From positions 1 to 64,000 of the forward strand of contig JAWWNJ010000016.1 of NCBI GenBank assembly GCA_037176885.1: a stretch of DNA of 64,000 bases. Reading direction: 5' to 3'. Below, piece by piece: positions 47,024 to 58,660 of this stretch (position 1 is the stretch's first letter; each line of letters opens with the position of its first letter). A program made the position numbers and the translations under genes. Source of the DNA: Favolaschia claudopus (taxonomy: Eukaryota; Basidiomycota; Agaricomycetes; Agaricales; Mycenaceae). Under the pieces are notes generated by a model that was not told the origin of the DNA, made no database searches, and worked only from the letters and a program-made list of their open reading frames with translations.

Positions 47024-48085
47024 TCATGGGGATTGGGCAGGTGAAGGACTGCGAAGTTTTGGTCGGTAGTGAGAGACTCGACAAGCTGCGCCGAACATGT
47101 AACCACCATGCTGAACAAGACGCTCGGCATCTGCCTGGGAAGAGAGGGACAGACGTAGGGCCAGTGTCTTGTGGGATTTCATATCCGTTGGCCGTGACAA
47201 GATGGAAAATTCCCGTAATCTGCGCTGCGAGGAGGCTGAGGTAACCCAGCTGTTGACGCGGTCATGCGTGATGTATTCATTCAGGTCTGTGCGAGGGAAT
47301 GGGACGCCATGGAAAACCACTGAGTGCCATTTCTCGTCCGTGTCGAACATCGGGGGCGGGCGGTCATCAGATAAACCCAGAAGTGGGCAGATGGCTGCCC
47401 ATATGGTCTCGAAATGGCTGGCAAGAACTTCGGGAGTGCATGTATCGAGATCCGGGTGAAGAGAGATGTTGTCGCCCTTGGTCCACGCAATTCCCGCCAA
47501 GAGACGGTTGGGTGAAACTGAGGAAAGAGCAGCACTGGCTGCTTCGTACAAAGCTGCTGGGCTGCGTTTTACGGGCCGCGGGAGGTGTGCGGGTTCCCTG
47601 TCAAAGCGGATGACGACACAAGAAGGTCGCTCCTGAGCCTGAGGACAAGTAATGTGAAGAGGGGGAGGGGGGTCCTGCTGCAGCTGCGGCTGCGGAGCGG
47701 CTGTGTCATTGTTTGGTTCTGTTGTTGATGGGTCTGTGACAGTCGCATACGTGGCGAGCGGGGGCGAAAGAGACTCCCCAGCTGGGGGCGCAGGGGTTGT
47801 TTCTCTGCGCGGAGGGGTGATCTGGGATGATATTTTCCTGGTGATGAGGTGAAACACCGCGACGGAGTGTGGGGAATATGGAGGTGCGCTATTGGTCTCT
47901 GTTTCCGTGGTTTGTATCAGCGTCAAAGTGGCTAGAACAGAGTCCAGCAGAGATTCGAGGTGTTTGTGGTGTGTGAGGAGGTGGCTTTGTGCATCAATAG
48001 GTGAGTTGGAGGCGTCAAAGAGTGCAGGTGAGGCGGGGGCATGCTCCCGCGCCCGTTGATGGTGGTGGTCAGGTCGTGAGAACAT
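47024..48085 (-). CDS. LINE (Tad-like non-LTR retrotransposon) ORF1 protein, 3'-truncated element
   Basis: The frame is open on the minus strand from 48,244. The better start is MFSRPDHHHQRAREH at 48,085, because the upstream part reads the inverted-repeat sequence. The Pro/Thr-rich N-terminus is followed by SCVVIRFDREPAHLPRPVKR, LLAGIAWTKGDNISLHPD, FDTDEKWHSVVFHGVPFPR and LVQHGGYMFGAACRVSHY, the RRM-like core of ORF1 proteins of fungal Tad-type LINEs. The usual C-terminal CCHC knuckles and ORF2 (endonuclease/RT) are missing, so the element is truncated. It lies inside the 5.7-kb inverted-repeat element. Confidence 0.7.
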   Translation of the reverse strand: MFSRPDHHHQRAREHAPASPALFDASNSPIDAQSHLLTHHKHLESLLDSVLATLTLIQTTETETNSAPPYSPHSVAVFHLITRKISSQITPPRRETTPAPPAGESLSPPLATYATVTDPSTTEPNNDTAAPQPQLQQDPPPPLHITCPQAQERPSCVVIRFDREPAHLPRPVKRSPAALYEAASAALSSVSPNRLLAGIAWTKGDNISLHPDLDTCTPEVLASHFETIWAAICPLLGLSDDRPPPMFDTDEKWHSVVFHGVPFPRTDLNEYITHDRVNSWVTSASSQRRLREFSILSRPTDMKSHKTLALRLSLSSQADAERLVQHGGYMFGAACRVSHYRPKLRSPSPAQSP

Positions 48086-48419
48086 CCGTCCGTTGGAAGG
48101 ATTGAACCTTGCCACCGACGAAGTTCTCGTGAAACAGAACAGATTGAGCGAATCAGCCAGCGGCTTGGTGAAAAAAACTATAAGAGAGACCGATTGTGCG
48201 AGTTTGCGGGATGTTGAGAAATTGAAGTTTGTATGTTGCGGCACTCAACTTTTCCGCAACTTTATGTTGCGGCACTGGGTGACTTCCCGTAAGCCCAGAC
48301 ACTTTTTCTACAATATTTTCGACTATCCGGCGGAGATGCCGAGGCTTCCATCAGGACCCCATCGGGCTTGGATCTGGACTTTCGCACTTTTACCCTCTAC
48401 CAAACCTTGCTAGATGATA

Positions 48420-48455
48420 AATCTGAACAGGGGGTCCCGACCCCCTGTTCAGATT
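48420..48455. repeat. Perfect 36-bp hairpin palindrome
   Basis: 17-bp arms AATCTGAACAGGGGGTC and GACCCCCTGTTCAGATT are separated by CC. Confidence 0.9.
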
Positions 48456-48613
48456 CTAAACTACTTGAATAAACAGATTTGGAAGGCCTCTGCCTTTCCT
48501 CCGTTAGTTTCGTCACCGGCATTTTGCCGAGTCATCCTCGGCATCCTCCCCCGCAGCTGCCGCTGTGCCAGACATCTCGGGAAAAGATTTCGATCAACGA
48601 ACATCGGTGAAAT

Positions 48614-48661
48614 ACGCGTCAAGACGCGTTGAGTCGCGTGCAAGACGCGTAGGGGACGTGT
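48614..48661. repeat. Phased ACGCGT-like sites
   Basis: ACGCGT occurs at 48,614, 48,624 and 48,645, with TCGCGT at 48,634 and ACGTGT at 48,656. The spacing is 10-11 bp, one helical turn. Confidence 0.6.
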
Positions 48662-48904
48662 TTGATCGAGGCAGCAGGCTCGCGCCCCATGGGAGAATTT
48701 ACTGATAAACTTAGTTGGATTCTACTAATCTAGTCGGCAAAAAGGCTGAGGGAATAGAGTAGGATTATCTTCACGCCATCAAAGAACCGATGCCGATATC
48801 GTTGGCACCCCTCAAATATTCGCGAAAAAGTATCTAGGCTTACGGGAAGTCACCCACTTGCGATTCCGCAACTTTATGTTGCGGGATTTCGACCGAAATG
48901 CCGC

Positions 48905-49150
48905 AAGATAAACGAGGTGATTATCACTGACATATCTTGCGGCAATTCCGGCAAAAGCTCTATTTATATTGCGGAACAGTTGAAAAACGGCATATATTGC
49001 GGCATTTATTAAAAGTGCATTTAGACCGCCATACGGCTCTCGCCGGCCTACCATATCGGGTAATTTGCTGTGCTGGGAACTATTTGTTCAGTGAACAATG
49101 AAGGTGACGGGTGACACCCCGTGAACCTTTGGTCGAAAGTGTGCAGTATA
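48905..49150 (-). repeat. Right inverted repeat of the 5.7-kb element
   Basis: It is inverted relative to 43,450-43,745. Confidence 0.6.
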
Positions 49151-49646
49151 TGTTTGTGGTTTTCATATTGCAACGTCCGGAACGTCATACTTATGGGAGT
49201 CCAATAGCTTGCCCACAGAAAGTAGATACTCAATCAAAACACCTATACAAATGTACAAATTGCAACTGGAAAGCAAACAAACAAAGAGAAGAGCAGCGCC
49301 AACAACAAAGAAAATAAAATAAAAGTAAGAAACAATAAAACAAAGAACCGACTGACTACATAGCGTGCGTAAAGTGTAAGAAAGTTTGCTCGTACCGTAC
49401 GTATGATAGATAAGTTAGATTTTTCTCGACGACGACGACGACTTTCGCATCGTGCGTCAGCAAAGGGGATATACTGTATTTAGTTCGAATTTCTCTTTTC
49501 ACATCCTCCCATGTAAAGAGAGGACAGAGTGGATTCATCGACTCGCGTTTTCGGTTTTTTCTTCTAGGAGTTCGTTTGCATTGATTCGTCGACAGCCGCC
49601 CCCGAGTCGTTTTGTCGTCCTCGTCCCCCACCCCCACACCCCAAGC
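49151..49646. other. Intergenic spacer
   Basis: No gene was seen. It is AT-rich with an A/C-rich stretch near 49,290-49,330. It contains the 3' end of the xylulokinase gene. Confidence 0.4.
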
Positions 49647-52276
49647 TCAAACAATCCCCTTCACAAGCATCCCCTCCAACCGACAATACTCCGGCACAAT
49701 CGCCGCATACGCGCAAAACGCATCCGCATCAGGCTCCGCCACCTTCGCCAACCCAACCTGCATCTCCGCATCCCCCGTCGGCATCGGCGCAACAGGCGTC
49801 AACGGCGTCGGCGTCGTAGGCGTCCCCGCCGTCGCTCCATTCGACCCAATCTGCCCCGTCCCAGTGTTGTTAATCCCATTCCCATTCGCACCGCTGAGCC
49901 CCGGACTGAGTAACCCCAAATCGGGGGTGGTATACGCCGTCGACGGCGCCCCGATGCTGGAGGTAGACGTGGAGGTACCCATGCTGCTGTTACTCGAGCT
50001 CGGCGTCATGCCCACCCCATACCCCGCATGCTGCGCGCCACCAATGACACCAACCCCAGGACTCCCCCGCCCGCTGCTCAACGCCCTCTCCACCGCAAGC
50101 ACATGCGGCGTCCCACCCCGCTTCCTCCCCATCTCACTCTCATCCTCCTCGTCCTCCTCCAACAACGCATTCGCCGCCCTTGCCCCCCTCCCATATGGTG
50201 TACTCGTCCCACTCCCCGGTGCTGTGCCCGGCGGCCCATGCATACTCGGCCGCAACGGCGCGCCTGCAGTCGACGCCCACCGCTTCGCAAGCATACGCCG
50301 CATGTCGTCTTCGAAGCTCACAACGACGCCGTTCGCATTGGCATTGTTAGCCGCCCCACCAACACCCCACTCCCTCCCCCACACCCACCGCGCCATATAC
50401 GCCGCCCCCAGACTCGCACGCGACGGACACCCCGACGCAGGCGCGTTCCGATGCGGTGCCGTCTGCGCCGACGCAATCTGGCTCCCGGGCACGAACACCG
50501 GCGCGTTGAAGATGTCGCACACCAAATTCGCCACACTCGGGAAGTTCGCCGCCGCCCCGGTCGCAATCACCCGTGTGGGGAGCGGGGCGGAGTCGTACGG
50601 ATCGAACGCGAGTCCGAGGGCGCTGGATACGGGCGGCGCGGGACGGTATGTGGTGCTGCGGGTGGGTATAGAGCTGATAGCCATGGACGCGGTGGTGGCG
50701 GAGTTGGCAGGAGCGGGGAGAGCGCGCGCGAGGACGCCGGTGGTAAGCATTTTGGCGTAGCGTACGCGGAGGGAGAGGATTTGGGATTCGAGGAGGCAGC
50801 GTGGGTTGGCGCGGAGGTCGCGGAATTCAGTGACTTTGATGCCTGTTTCGAAGCGGTAGATGCCTTTGACGTGGGCGAATGGATGGGCGTCGCCTTGCAG
50901 GTGCCAGAAGGCAAAGAGTTTGTCGTCCAGTCTGAGCGGGATGCTGTTAGATTGATGATGATCGAAAATAAATAGAGACTTACCCGATGGAGCCTCCTGG
51001 AGGGACGATGGCGACAAGCCGGTCGAAGGCACTCCAGCTCTTGGTATACATGTCGCGAACGAGCGCGCGAGGGACGTCGGCGTTGCGGTTGGTGAGAACA
51101 GCGACGTAGCGGCGCTTCTCGGCAGGATCTTGAGCCGGGTGAGGGAACAAAGAATACAGTCGTGTCGGGATATAATGCTGAGCTGGCGCCATCATCACAT
51201 CCATAGGACCAAATTGAAGAACGACGTCCGAAGGCTGGGGAGCGACAGAGAGATAGGCGGCGAGCCCGTCACTGGTGAACGAAGTGACAATAGTTTCCGG
51301 GTCAAACCCATAGCGTTCCACGAGATAACGGCCAACAGTACCAGCACGGCGTCCACCGCCGCTCACATCAACATCGCCGAGCCATCCTCGTACATGACGG
51401 CCTTCCTCATGAGAGCCTCCAACAATATCAAGGACATTCTCGTCCCACTGCCCAGTGGTATGCGACCACATCCCCGAGGCACACGCTTCCGCCTCAGCCA
51501 TGGGCATCCATTTACCGGCAATCAGCGACGCAAGGAAGGCAGACGCGAGCTGCACACGCCCGGTACGAGCCCAGACTTCCTGTGGCCAAGTCTCGCGCAC
51601 GCGCAGCAGCTGCGCAGCGATGCAAGAGGGGGTAGCAGAACCGCCGACGCGCGCAGCCATATGATCAGGACCGCCGAGCAGAGCCTCGATGGTGAGGGCA
51701 TGAGTGTGCGACGAGACATCCTGGGCGATGGAGGTGTTGGGAAGCGAGAACAGTGCCTGAGAAAAGTGCTGAACGAGGGGGACGTGTGGGTCGAGAGACG
51801 ACAGCGAGGGGACGGTTGTGGACTTCCACCAGACGAGGGCATGTTGGGCGGAGCCTCCAATAGACTTTATACGAGTGAGGTCGTATGTGCGCTCGAGTTT
51901 CTCCAAAACGGTGTCTGTGTGATCGAAGCAACACGTGGAACGGAAGCAAATTTGTGAGTGTGAGAGCGACGAAAAAACTGGAGCGAAAGGGCGATCCCCC
52001 ACTTACCTAGCGCTTTAATCCACATCTCCACCGGCGTCGTGTAGGCATCCCCGGGCGTCGTGAAAATACCGCCCTGCGTTCTGAGAAGGAGAGAAACAAA
52101 GAAAATGAGAAAAAAAAATCAATCGATGGAGATGAAACGCACTGATATTCTGCGAGCTCAGTATCAAAGTCGACGCACTCGACGCCGACGAGCTCGAGAC
52201 TCTCGTCAACGAGTGAGGCTCTGAGCTGGTCGACAGCGAGCTCGAGACCGAGAAAAAGGGAAGATGCAACGGGCAT
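49647..52276 (-). CDS. XKS1: D-xylulokinase, FGGY family (807 aa)
   Basis: The enzyme phosphorylates D-xylulose to xylulose 5-phosphate, the cytosolic entry of pentoses into the pentose phosphate pathway. Four exons (52,276-52,143; 52,080-52,007; 51,914-50,984; 50,931-49,647) give 807 residues. Motifs: FLGLELAVDQLRA at the N-terminal nucleotide fold, GGIFTTPGDAYTTPVEMWIK, IKSIGGSAQHALVWW, SCIAAQLLRVRETWPQEVW, then VPPGGSIGLDDKLFAFWHLQ, TRVIATGAAANFPSVANLV and ARASLGAAYMARWVW. A Gly/Ser/Thr/Pro-rich insert of about 120 residues precedes the last conserved block KVAEPDADAFCAYAAIVPEY. The segment SFTSDGLAAY keeps an Asp, but the nearby loop reads FGPMDV where many family members have a G-T-S loop. 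No frameshift is present. Confidence 0.88.
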
Positions 52277-52614
52277 TTATGATAGATTTTGTTAGTGGGA
52301 GGATAGCGTAGATGGATAGAGTAGTGGTATCGTCGGCGCCGGGGTATTGAAGGAACGTTGAAGGCGAGCCCCCCGGTGGTGGTAGTAGTCGGAGTCGAAG
52401 TCAGCCAAGTGCTGGCAGAGAACACACGCACAACTTCGGGAAGAACAAGGGCCGCCTTCGCGTCGACTCCCATCACGTGGCTCCATCAACATTCCTCCTC
52501 TGCCGCTGCCATCGGCGACGTCCATCCATCCTCACTCTGGGCTGATATTCCCTTTGTAGTCCACTTCCATCACTCTGCTAATTACCACCTCGACTGATAC
52601 ATCACGCTGCTCTT
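52277..52614. other. Upstream region of xylulokinase
   Basis: No gene was recognised. It is the probable promoter region of the minus-strand XKS1. Confidence 0.4.
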
Positions 52615-52661
52615 GTGGGTCAACTCAGAGAACCACGGTTAAAATCTGTTCGTCGCCAACC

Positions 52662-53159
52662 GTGGACAGTCATCCCCCTCTCCCTCCGCGGCGATGGACT
52701 CGGGCAACATTCAGAATTTCGGACTGCGGGGCTCTGCGGGGCACCATCTGTTTCGACTGGCTCAAGCGCTGTCTCGGCGGCAAGATTGAGGACAAGTTGC
52801 GGACATGCAAAGGTCAAGAGAACAAGCAGAGGAGCACTCTCTTTTCTCTGGTCTCACCGCAGGGCGCCACTGACATCCTGTATTTTTGTCGACAACTCTG
52901 GCAACGCAAAGAATCTCAACGACGCTATCATCAAGAAATCACGAATAGCCAAGTCGGAGCTTTGCTTGTGGAAGATTACTTCAAGTTCAACAAGCTCGAA
53001 GCCATAGCTGCTCATCCTAGGGATCCACAAGGGAGCATCCAGCGTCGCCGCAGCTTTGGAACTCAACGCACCGGCAAGCACGACGAATTACTTACCCCTC
53101 GGCCAACATCTTACGCGAATTTTCATGGAATTTCCAGACATTGGAGCCAACATCTGTGA
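52662..53159 (+). pseudogene. Possible degraded Crinkler-like protein N-terminus
   Basis: One plus-strand frame near 52,870-53,005 reads VDNSGNAKNLNDAIIKKSRI then AKSELCLWKIT. A later shifted frame reads LPLGQHLTRIFMEFPDIG near 53,090-53,155. The order resembles the ubiquitin-like N-terminal domain of Crinkler (CRN) proteins, which has a 'LK..IK..' helix, an 'L.LWKV' strand and a later 'L.P...L..F' segment. The frames do not join without introns or shifts, and no C-terminal effector domain is seen. This is a resemblance only; it could be another ubiquitin-like fold. Confidence 0.35.
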
Positions 53160-53339
53160 GTAGTGGCGTCTGTCTGACAGTATGTGATGTTCTTTGCTCA
53201 ACGTATGTAAGTGAAGTAACGAAAACTCGACAAGCTGACGTTGCCAGCGCGCTGCGCGGAGAGTCCCCACCTCCATCATCAATCGATTCAACGAACAGGA
53301 ACTCAGCGCGGTTCAATTCATACACACCTGGCTGCACCT

Positions 53340-54495
53340 CGAGACTCTAGATCGAGCATCGAGCATCTACAGGATCACAGCAAGACCTCAGAAAGTACTC
53401 CGATATAACTCGATCCCATATCAAACCCGCAAACTTGTCGCTTGTAATCAAAGACGTCGTGGAACCGAGCTCGCATTTTCTTCTTCTTTTTTTTTTTTTT
53501 TGGTTTGCCGGAACAAAAAAGGAACCGCGAAAATGCTTCGCGCCACTCGGACGCGAAATACCGCAGGGGAACGGCCTCAAATAACTACACAACCAGGGAT
53601 AACCACGAGTCGAATCTCGGATGGATTTCAAAATGAGCTGCAAGTGACCGCCTTCTCAACATACTGCACTCCTCGTTCCAAGAGATTCCAGAATCCAGCA
53701 GGCTAATCAAGGGAAGGAAATCACAGCCTAGGCGATTTCAAACAAATCCAGATGCTTCAAGGACTGAGCTCCGCCACACAACCACCGAAGGAGGGAATCG
53801 ATACTCGCTATACACTCAAGGGAGATGAAGGCGGACATCTTCCGAGAACGCAAGCCGGCTCAATTTTTCTAGTTAACTTGTAACTTACGGCTGCGGCTTC
53901 GACTGAAATGAATAATCTCTCTCTTCGTAAAACTAGATCTCTGTGGCGACTCACTACTCAATAAAACCCGGACAGAAATTACTTAACACCGTGACAAAAT
54001 TTAAAACAATACTTCTTCTCAATCACGAGTAGTTCCTCTGGTTAGGTCCCTTCTCGAAGGCGGGACAAGAACGAAAACGATCCCTTGAATTAGGCGGGCG
54101 ACATCTGCGTGTGCGGGGGACAAGGTAATGAATGCATTTGTGGATCATTGGTATATAGGAAGCAACACCAACGTTCGCTGGAAAATAAAACCGAGTCTTT
54201 CAATAAGTTCGAGTCGTCGGTGCTAAGTTCTTGCGATGCTATCCAAGAAACAGGTAACGGCTTTGTAAGTTCGCTCGAAATATTTTCGCAACAGACTATG
54301 ACCGAGAAGCGTTGGTCTGTAACACACCGCAGTGAGCTGACGGCACAGATCGCATCCACGCAGAAGTCGTTGAAAAATTCGGATACTCACTGGCAAGATG
54401 TGTATTTTCCAAAGCGTCTGCTGGTCGTGTATCCGGCAGTCGTCGCACAGTCTTGCATGCATTGAGGTGTTTCTGCAAATTCCCTGTCCTGGTTT
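53340..54495. other. Gene-poor region with poly-T tract
   Basis: No gene is supported. A long T-rich tract lies near 53,478-53,502. Confidence 0.4.
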
Positions 54496-54923
54496 GTGTG
54501 CGCTAAAGTTAACACCCCCAATAACGCCAGGTTATGTATTAACCAGTTGTTCGAATGTTTTTGGGGCTTGGCCATGATCTTGTTGAGTTTGGGTGTACGA
54601 GCTCAACATGATCCGAGACCCACTTTCCCGTTTCCCGCGCGAACTATCTTTCTCGACACTCTCGATGGCTTCGCAAAGCCTGGATCTCGTCATGTCCCAG
54701 TGCTCATTCTGAGCGTTTGCGATTCTTGGAGAGACATTGCGGCGCCTACCCCCCAGCTGCGGTCCGCTGTTCATATCGCTTCCCCTGCGCCAAAGAGAAC
54801 TTGAAGAAGGAAGCCGTAAAAACCTTGCTTGATCGCGCCCGCAGCCGTCCTCTTTCCGTAATACTTGACGGAATATTCGCAGAATATGAACTTCATATGA
54901 GCATTAATTCGAACCGCGGTTGA
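54496..54923 (+). pseudogene. Possible F-box-like protein fragment, frame broken
   Basis: A frame reads VPVLILSVCDSWRDIAAPTP then QLRSAV, resembling the 'VC..WR.IA..TP.LW' part of basidiomycete F-box proteins. It stops at about 54,804. An overlapping shifted frame continues KKEAVKTLLDRARSRPLSVI, which resembles the next segment of the same proteins. N-terminal F-box residues and leucine-rich repeats are not visible. It is probably a decayed fragment. Confidence 0.35.
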
Positions 54924-55520
54924 GCTTCAGCTCCTCGATCGTAGATTTACGCAGCCGCCTCGCCAATTACTCCTGAAGAAGCCCTTGCTCAATAAAGGGC
55001 AAAGAATCCTGTCGCTGTCGCCGCTGCCTCTGAAAATTTTAGTGTACAATTATACATCATGAAACTTGGGTTCTCGGTCAAGGTAAAATTTGCGCACTTT
55101 GCAAACAATTAAAGAGGGGGAAAACGGTCAAGGTGGAGGCAATCCGAGTAGCTGAAAAAATACTCTCACAATGCTTTCAAAGTTCGAGCTTTGACCCGGG
55201 GAGAAATCGTCGGGGTCATCCGAGTCCAAGTCGAATTTTGAACTTGATCTAGTCGTTGAAGGTAGGCTCAAGTAGTGGCGATCATAGACACGTACATCTC
55301 GTGCAGTAAAGGCTATGTCGCCGACAACGAAGATCTGCCAGCGGAAAGCAATTTGGGCGGAAGTCAGATAATGGTTGAGTTCAACAAGCGCCGCGTGGCT
55401 TGTTTGTTCGATTCGGTATTTCCCGCCATCAAAATGCGACTTGGCCCCGCCAGTCGCGTACTGAAGAGGAACTAAATCAAGACTGACACTGGAGACCCAG
55501 TCACACTCAAAGATTGAGGA
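54924..55520. other. Intergenic spacer
   Basis: Nothing recognised. It contains the promoter of the RING gene. Confidence 0.4.
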
Positions 55521-58139
55521 ATGGGTCTATCTCGTAGTCCTTCGCCAAAACGCGTCAAGCTAGACCCTGACTCGCCTAGAATTCTCTCCCCTAGCAGGTC
55601 CAAGCTTGACCGAAGTCCCGATGCTTCGGCTGAGCAAATGTACGGACCGCTGCTCGAGGAAGAGGTAGAAGAAGATGAAGACAGATGCAGCATATGTCTG
55701 CAAGGAGTCATAGACCGCACAGTTGCCCCTATCTGCGCCCATGAATTTTGCTTCGACTGCTTAATTGTGTGGACCGGTATGTAAGAGAGTCATTCGCAAA
55801 ATTGAAATAAATATTCATCTAGCATTGCAGAGCAATCCCGAAGATGCCCTCTGTGCTCACAAGGAATTGGCCCGTTTCTAATACACAAAATACGCTCGCG
55901 CTACGACTATCAGAAACACTACTTGAATCCACTTCCGACGTCACCTGTTTCTCGGCCACTGCCTCCATTGGCAGCACGACAGAATCGCGCTCCCCGACGC
56001 CGCGCCCGCGAGCGGGAATGGGGAAGAAGAGCTACAGCTGAGTCAGACGAGGCTGACAGACTGGATCGGTCCATAGCTAAACGAAAATGGATTTACGAGC
56101 ATGATCTATACGCAAAGGTAACTGCCTCCAGGCGGTCTTCTACTCTATATCCCATACTGAATCGTGTCTCAGCACGTCGCTTCTAACGCCTACACCCGCT
56201 ATCGCCCATATCCTAGTCCACAGCAGTTTGCGGCAAGTCCAGAATATATTGCGCGAACGACCATGTTTCTGCGCCGAGAACTCCAAGTATGGGTTAATTT
56301 GGATGTCGAAGTAACTTCGTCTCCATGCATCGTGATACCTTTGGCTTACACCTCTCTCTCTAGTTTCTCACCACTTTCATTATATCAATCATGAAAGCGA
56401 TAGACATACGCTCTGAATCAGCAGTAAAGCTTCTTTCAGAATTCCTGGATCTAGACGCCCCTTATGTCGAAGGCGGCCGACATGTTAACGCTGAGCATTT
56501 CGCTCACGGTGAGCCGGATGCTTTTCTTTTTTACCGAAAGTGGCATTCTGAATGAATGAAAACCCTTTAGAGGTTTATTCCTACGTTCGGTCTCCGTACA
56601 AAGACTTATTCATCTACGACAGCGTGGTCCAGGTCCGTTTCTCTATTTCCGTCGACGACATCAGCGAATGCTTATCGAATTATCTTCTAGTATGAGGTCA
56701 CGCCGGATGTTCCTCCTCCGCGTGAGGAGCCCCGACGGAGGTGGCGCGAAGCTTCGCGCTCTAGATCGCCTGCAGCGCAGCGGACTGAGGACACCCAGCC
56801 CGCGCGTAATACTCGTGGGCAAGGCACTCGTCGGCGCCGTTCACGACACTCTCGCTCCTCATCTAGCTCCCGCTCTGGTCACCGGCGGCCAACCTCGTCG
56901 AGGGATAGAGAGCTTAATGAACACACGTCCCGCGGGAGCGATGGCTGGCGACAATCTATCGGCAGCCGGTCCACAAATCACCATCCCGATCACGATAGCA
57001 CTTTCCCCACCGGCGGCGCTGACCTGACTGATGCAACACGCATGCAGAAGGATCAGCCCGACCTCTCGCCCATTAATATTACCCCTGGTCCCACCACGAA
57101 AACAGCGGATCCTCAGGATTCGAAGGGAAAGGCGCGCTATATCTCTGAGCCCGATGCTTCTGAAGAGGAAAGGCTTGGAAATGCTGTCCTCCCAGGGGAG
57201 AGCAGCGCTGCAGAGCTAAATGAGCTTCCCGCAGTCGCCGCGGTATCACGCAGACCTATACGAGTGCGAAACCGCAGTTTATTTGAGAGCGTTCACGCCC
57301 ACCTTTCGGCCCCACTCCGAAAACGTGAGACCAAAATTGCGGCGGCGGAAGCTGTGCCGAGCTCTTCCTCCAAGTTTTTGGCGACCTCGACGTCCAAAAA
57401 AGAGGCTGCTGCTGGATCCGTGCCGTCTTTACTCACTCGTCTTTCCGATCCTGACACACTGCGGCCTATCTATACAAATCTCAATGGCCAATACGAGTCG
57501 CCCTCCGGTCTCGACAGCGGGGCGACGCCCTGCCTCGAAGAGAATCCTAGCACCGAGATCCCCGCTCGAGAGGAGGACTCATTCGCGGGTTCTCATCCCG
57601 AACGCACTTTTTCTGCTCCCGAAATAACGGCACGAACGCGCGCTCGGCTTAACCGGCTTTCTGCTCTTCAGACACCTGTCTCGATAGATGGTAGCGCAGC
57701 TCAGCCATCTGCTTCAATATCTTTAGGTGCGTCGTCGATTTGACCTCTACCAAGTCCTCTGAACGACTAGAATATATATTGATTTCATAAACAAGGTTCG
57801 CGACAGGATGGCAACGGTGACAATGCCGAAAATACCGGACGGAAGGAATCCCCACGTCGGGCAAAACTGTTGGGTCGGCTCGAAGAAGAGAAACTGAAAG
57901 CAGAAGAAGCACAACGTGGCCGAGGCAGTGCAGAATCTACTTCTATTTCTCCTGGATCCGCCGAGCCAGTGGCGTCGGACAGGATCTCTCAAGTCGAAAA
58001 ACCAGTTGTAGTTTCAACTGACAGCTTCACACGTTCCGCAGAGGATGTGGATGCTGTGGAAGCACGTCTGCGTCGGCAAGCTCAGTTGCGGGTTCGTCTC
58101 GCTGCTGAAAAACGACAGCACGCGAGCAGAGCACCGTAA
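55521..58139 (+). CDS. TOPORS-like RING-type E3 ubiquitin ligase (755 aa)
   Basis: Seven exons (55,521-55,776; 55,831-56,117; 56,173-56,310; 56,364-56,508; 56,571-56,632; 56,691-57,726; 57,796-58,139) join in frame to 755 residues. A C3HC4 RING occupies about residues 56-95: CSIC, then CAHEFCFDC, then CPLC. It is followed by IHKIRSRYDYQKHYL, FLRRELQVWVNLDVEFLTTF and VYSYVRSPYKDLFIYDSVVQ. This RING-plus-helical order is that of TOPORS-type nuclear ligases. Arg/Ser-rich and disordered regions follow, with a coiled-coil-like C-terminus (RLEEEKLKAEEAQRG; VEARLRRQAQLRVRLAAEKR). The likely role is nuclear ubiquitin (or SUMO) ligation; substrates are unknown. All intron phases fit. Confidence 0.82.
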
Positions 58140-58660
58140 TTTAGTTCTTAACATGTTACTGTACCTCCTTGACACTGACTGAATGCATCGGAATGTGTTG
58201 GTAACAGAGAGCGACTGAATTGAAAGAAATTATCCAATACGGAGAACAGCCTGAGGACAACAAACAACAATTTGAGATAACTAAATACTAGTGTACTGTA
58301 GGCTACTAAATATACTATTCAAGTTCGAGAGACAAATACTACACGGAGTTCAAGGGTCTGTTAGCTTAAGAGTATGTTGATACAGTAGGGTTCTTTGGAT
58401 TCTGTAGATTAACGAACGAGGAGGTAGAACCACGAGTTGGCTCCGAAAAGTACCATGTGGCCGCCATTAGAGAGGATGCGGGTGGCCATTAAGAGATCGT
58501 TAGAGTATAGAGGGAGCGAATTGTAGGGATCGTGATGGAAATCAAGGAAGGACGTTACGACTATTTTGGCAAAAGAGAGGCGGCGTCGTAAATCGACGTA
58601 TCGGGGTCGTTCAAGGCGTGACACCAATTATAAGGATTAAAGAGCGTGCTGGCTGCATGA
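58140..58660. other. Convergent 3' intergenic region
   Basis: This is the space between two converging genes, with no gene of its own recognised. Confidence 0.4.

Larger units (their letters stand above)
43450..49150. mobile_element. 5.7-kb element bounded by inverted repeats rich in CCGCAA/TTGCGG
   Basis: The left part (43,450-43,745) and the right part (48,905-49,150, inverted) share ACTTTCGACCAAAGGTTCA, then TATGGCGGTC-AAATGCAC, TTTTAATAAATGCCGCAA, CCGCAATATAAATAG, and CAGTGATAATCAC-TCG followed by TTTATCTTGCGGC. Seven CCGCAA/TTGCGG copies lie in 43,600-43,870 and nine in 48,230-49,000. No transposase was identified. The interior holds decayed sequence and a LINE ORF1 fragment, so it is either a composite non-autonomous element or two related insertions. 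Confidence 0.55.

Noticed and set aside
50028..50975. 315-residue plus-strand ORF
   Set aside because: It is a GC-rich shadow of the xylulokinase last exon, Arg/Pro-rich without motifs.
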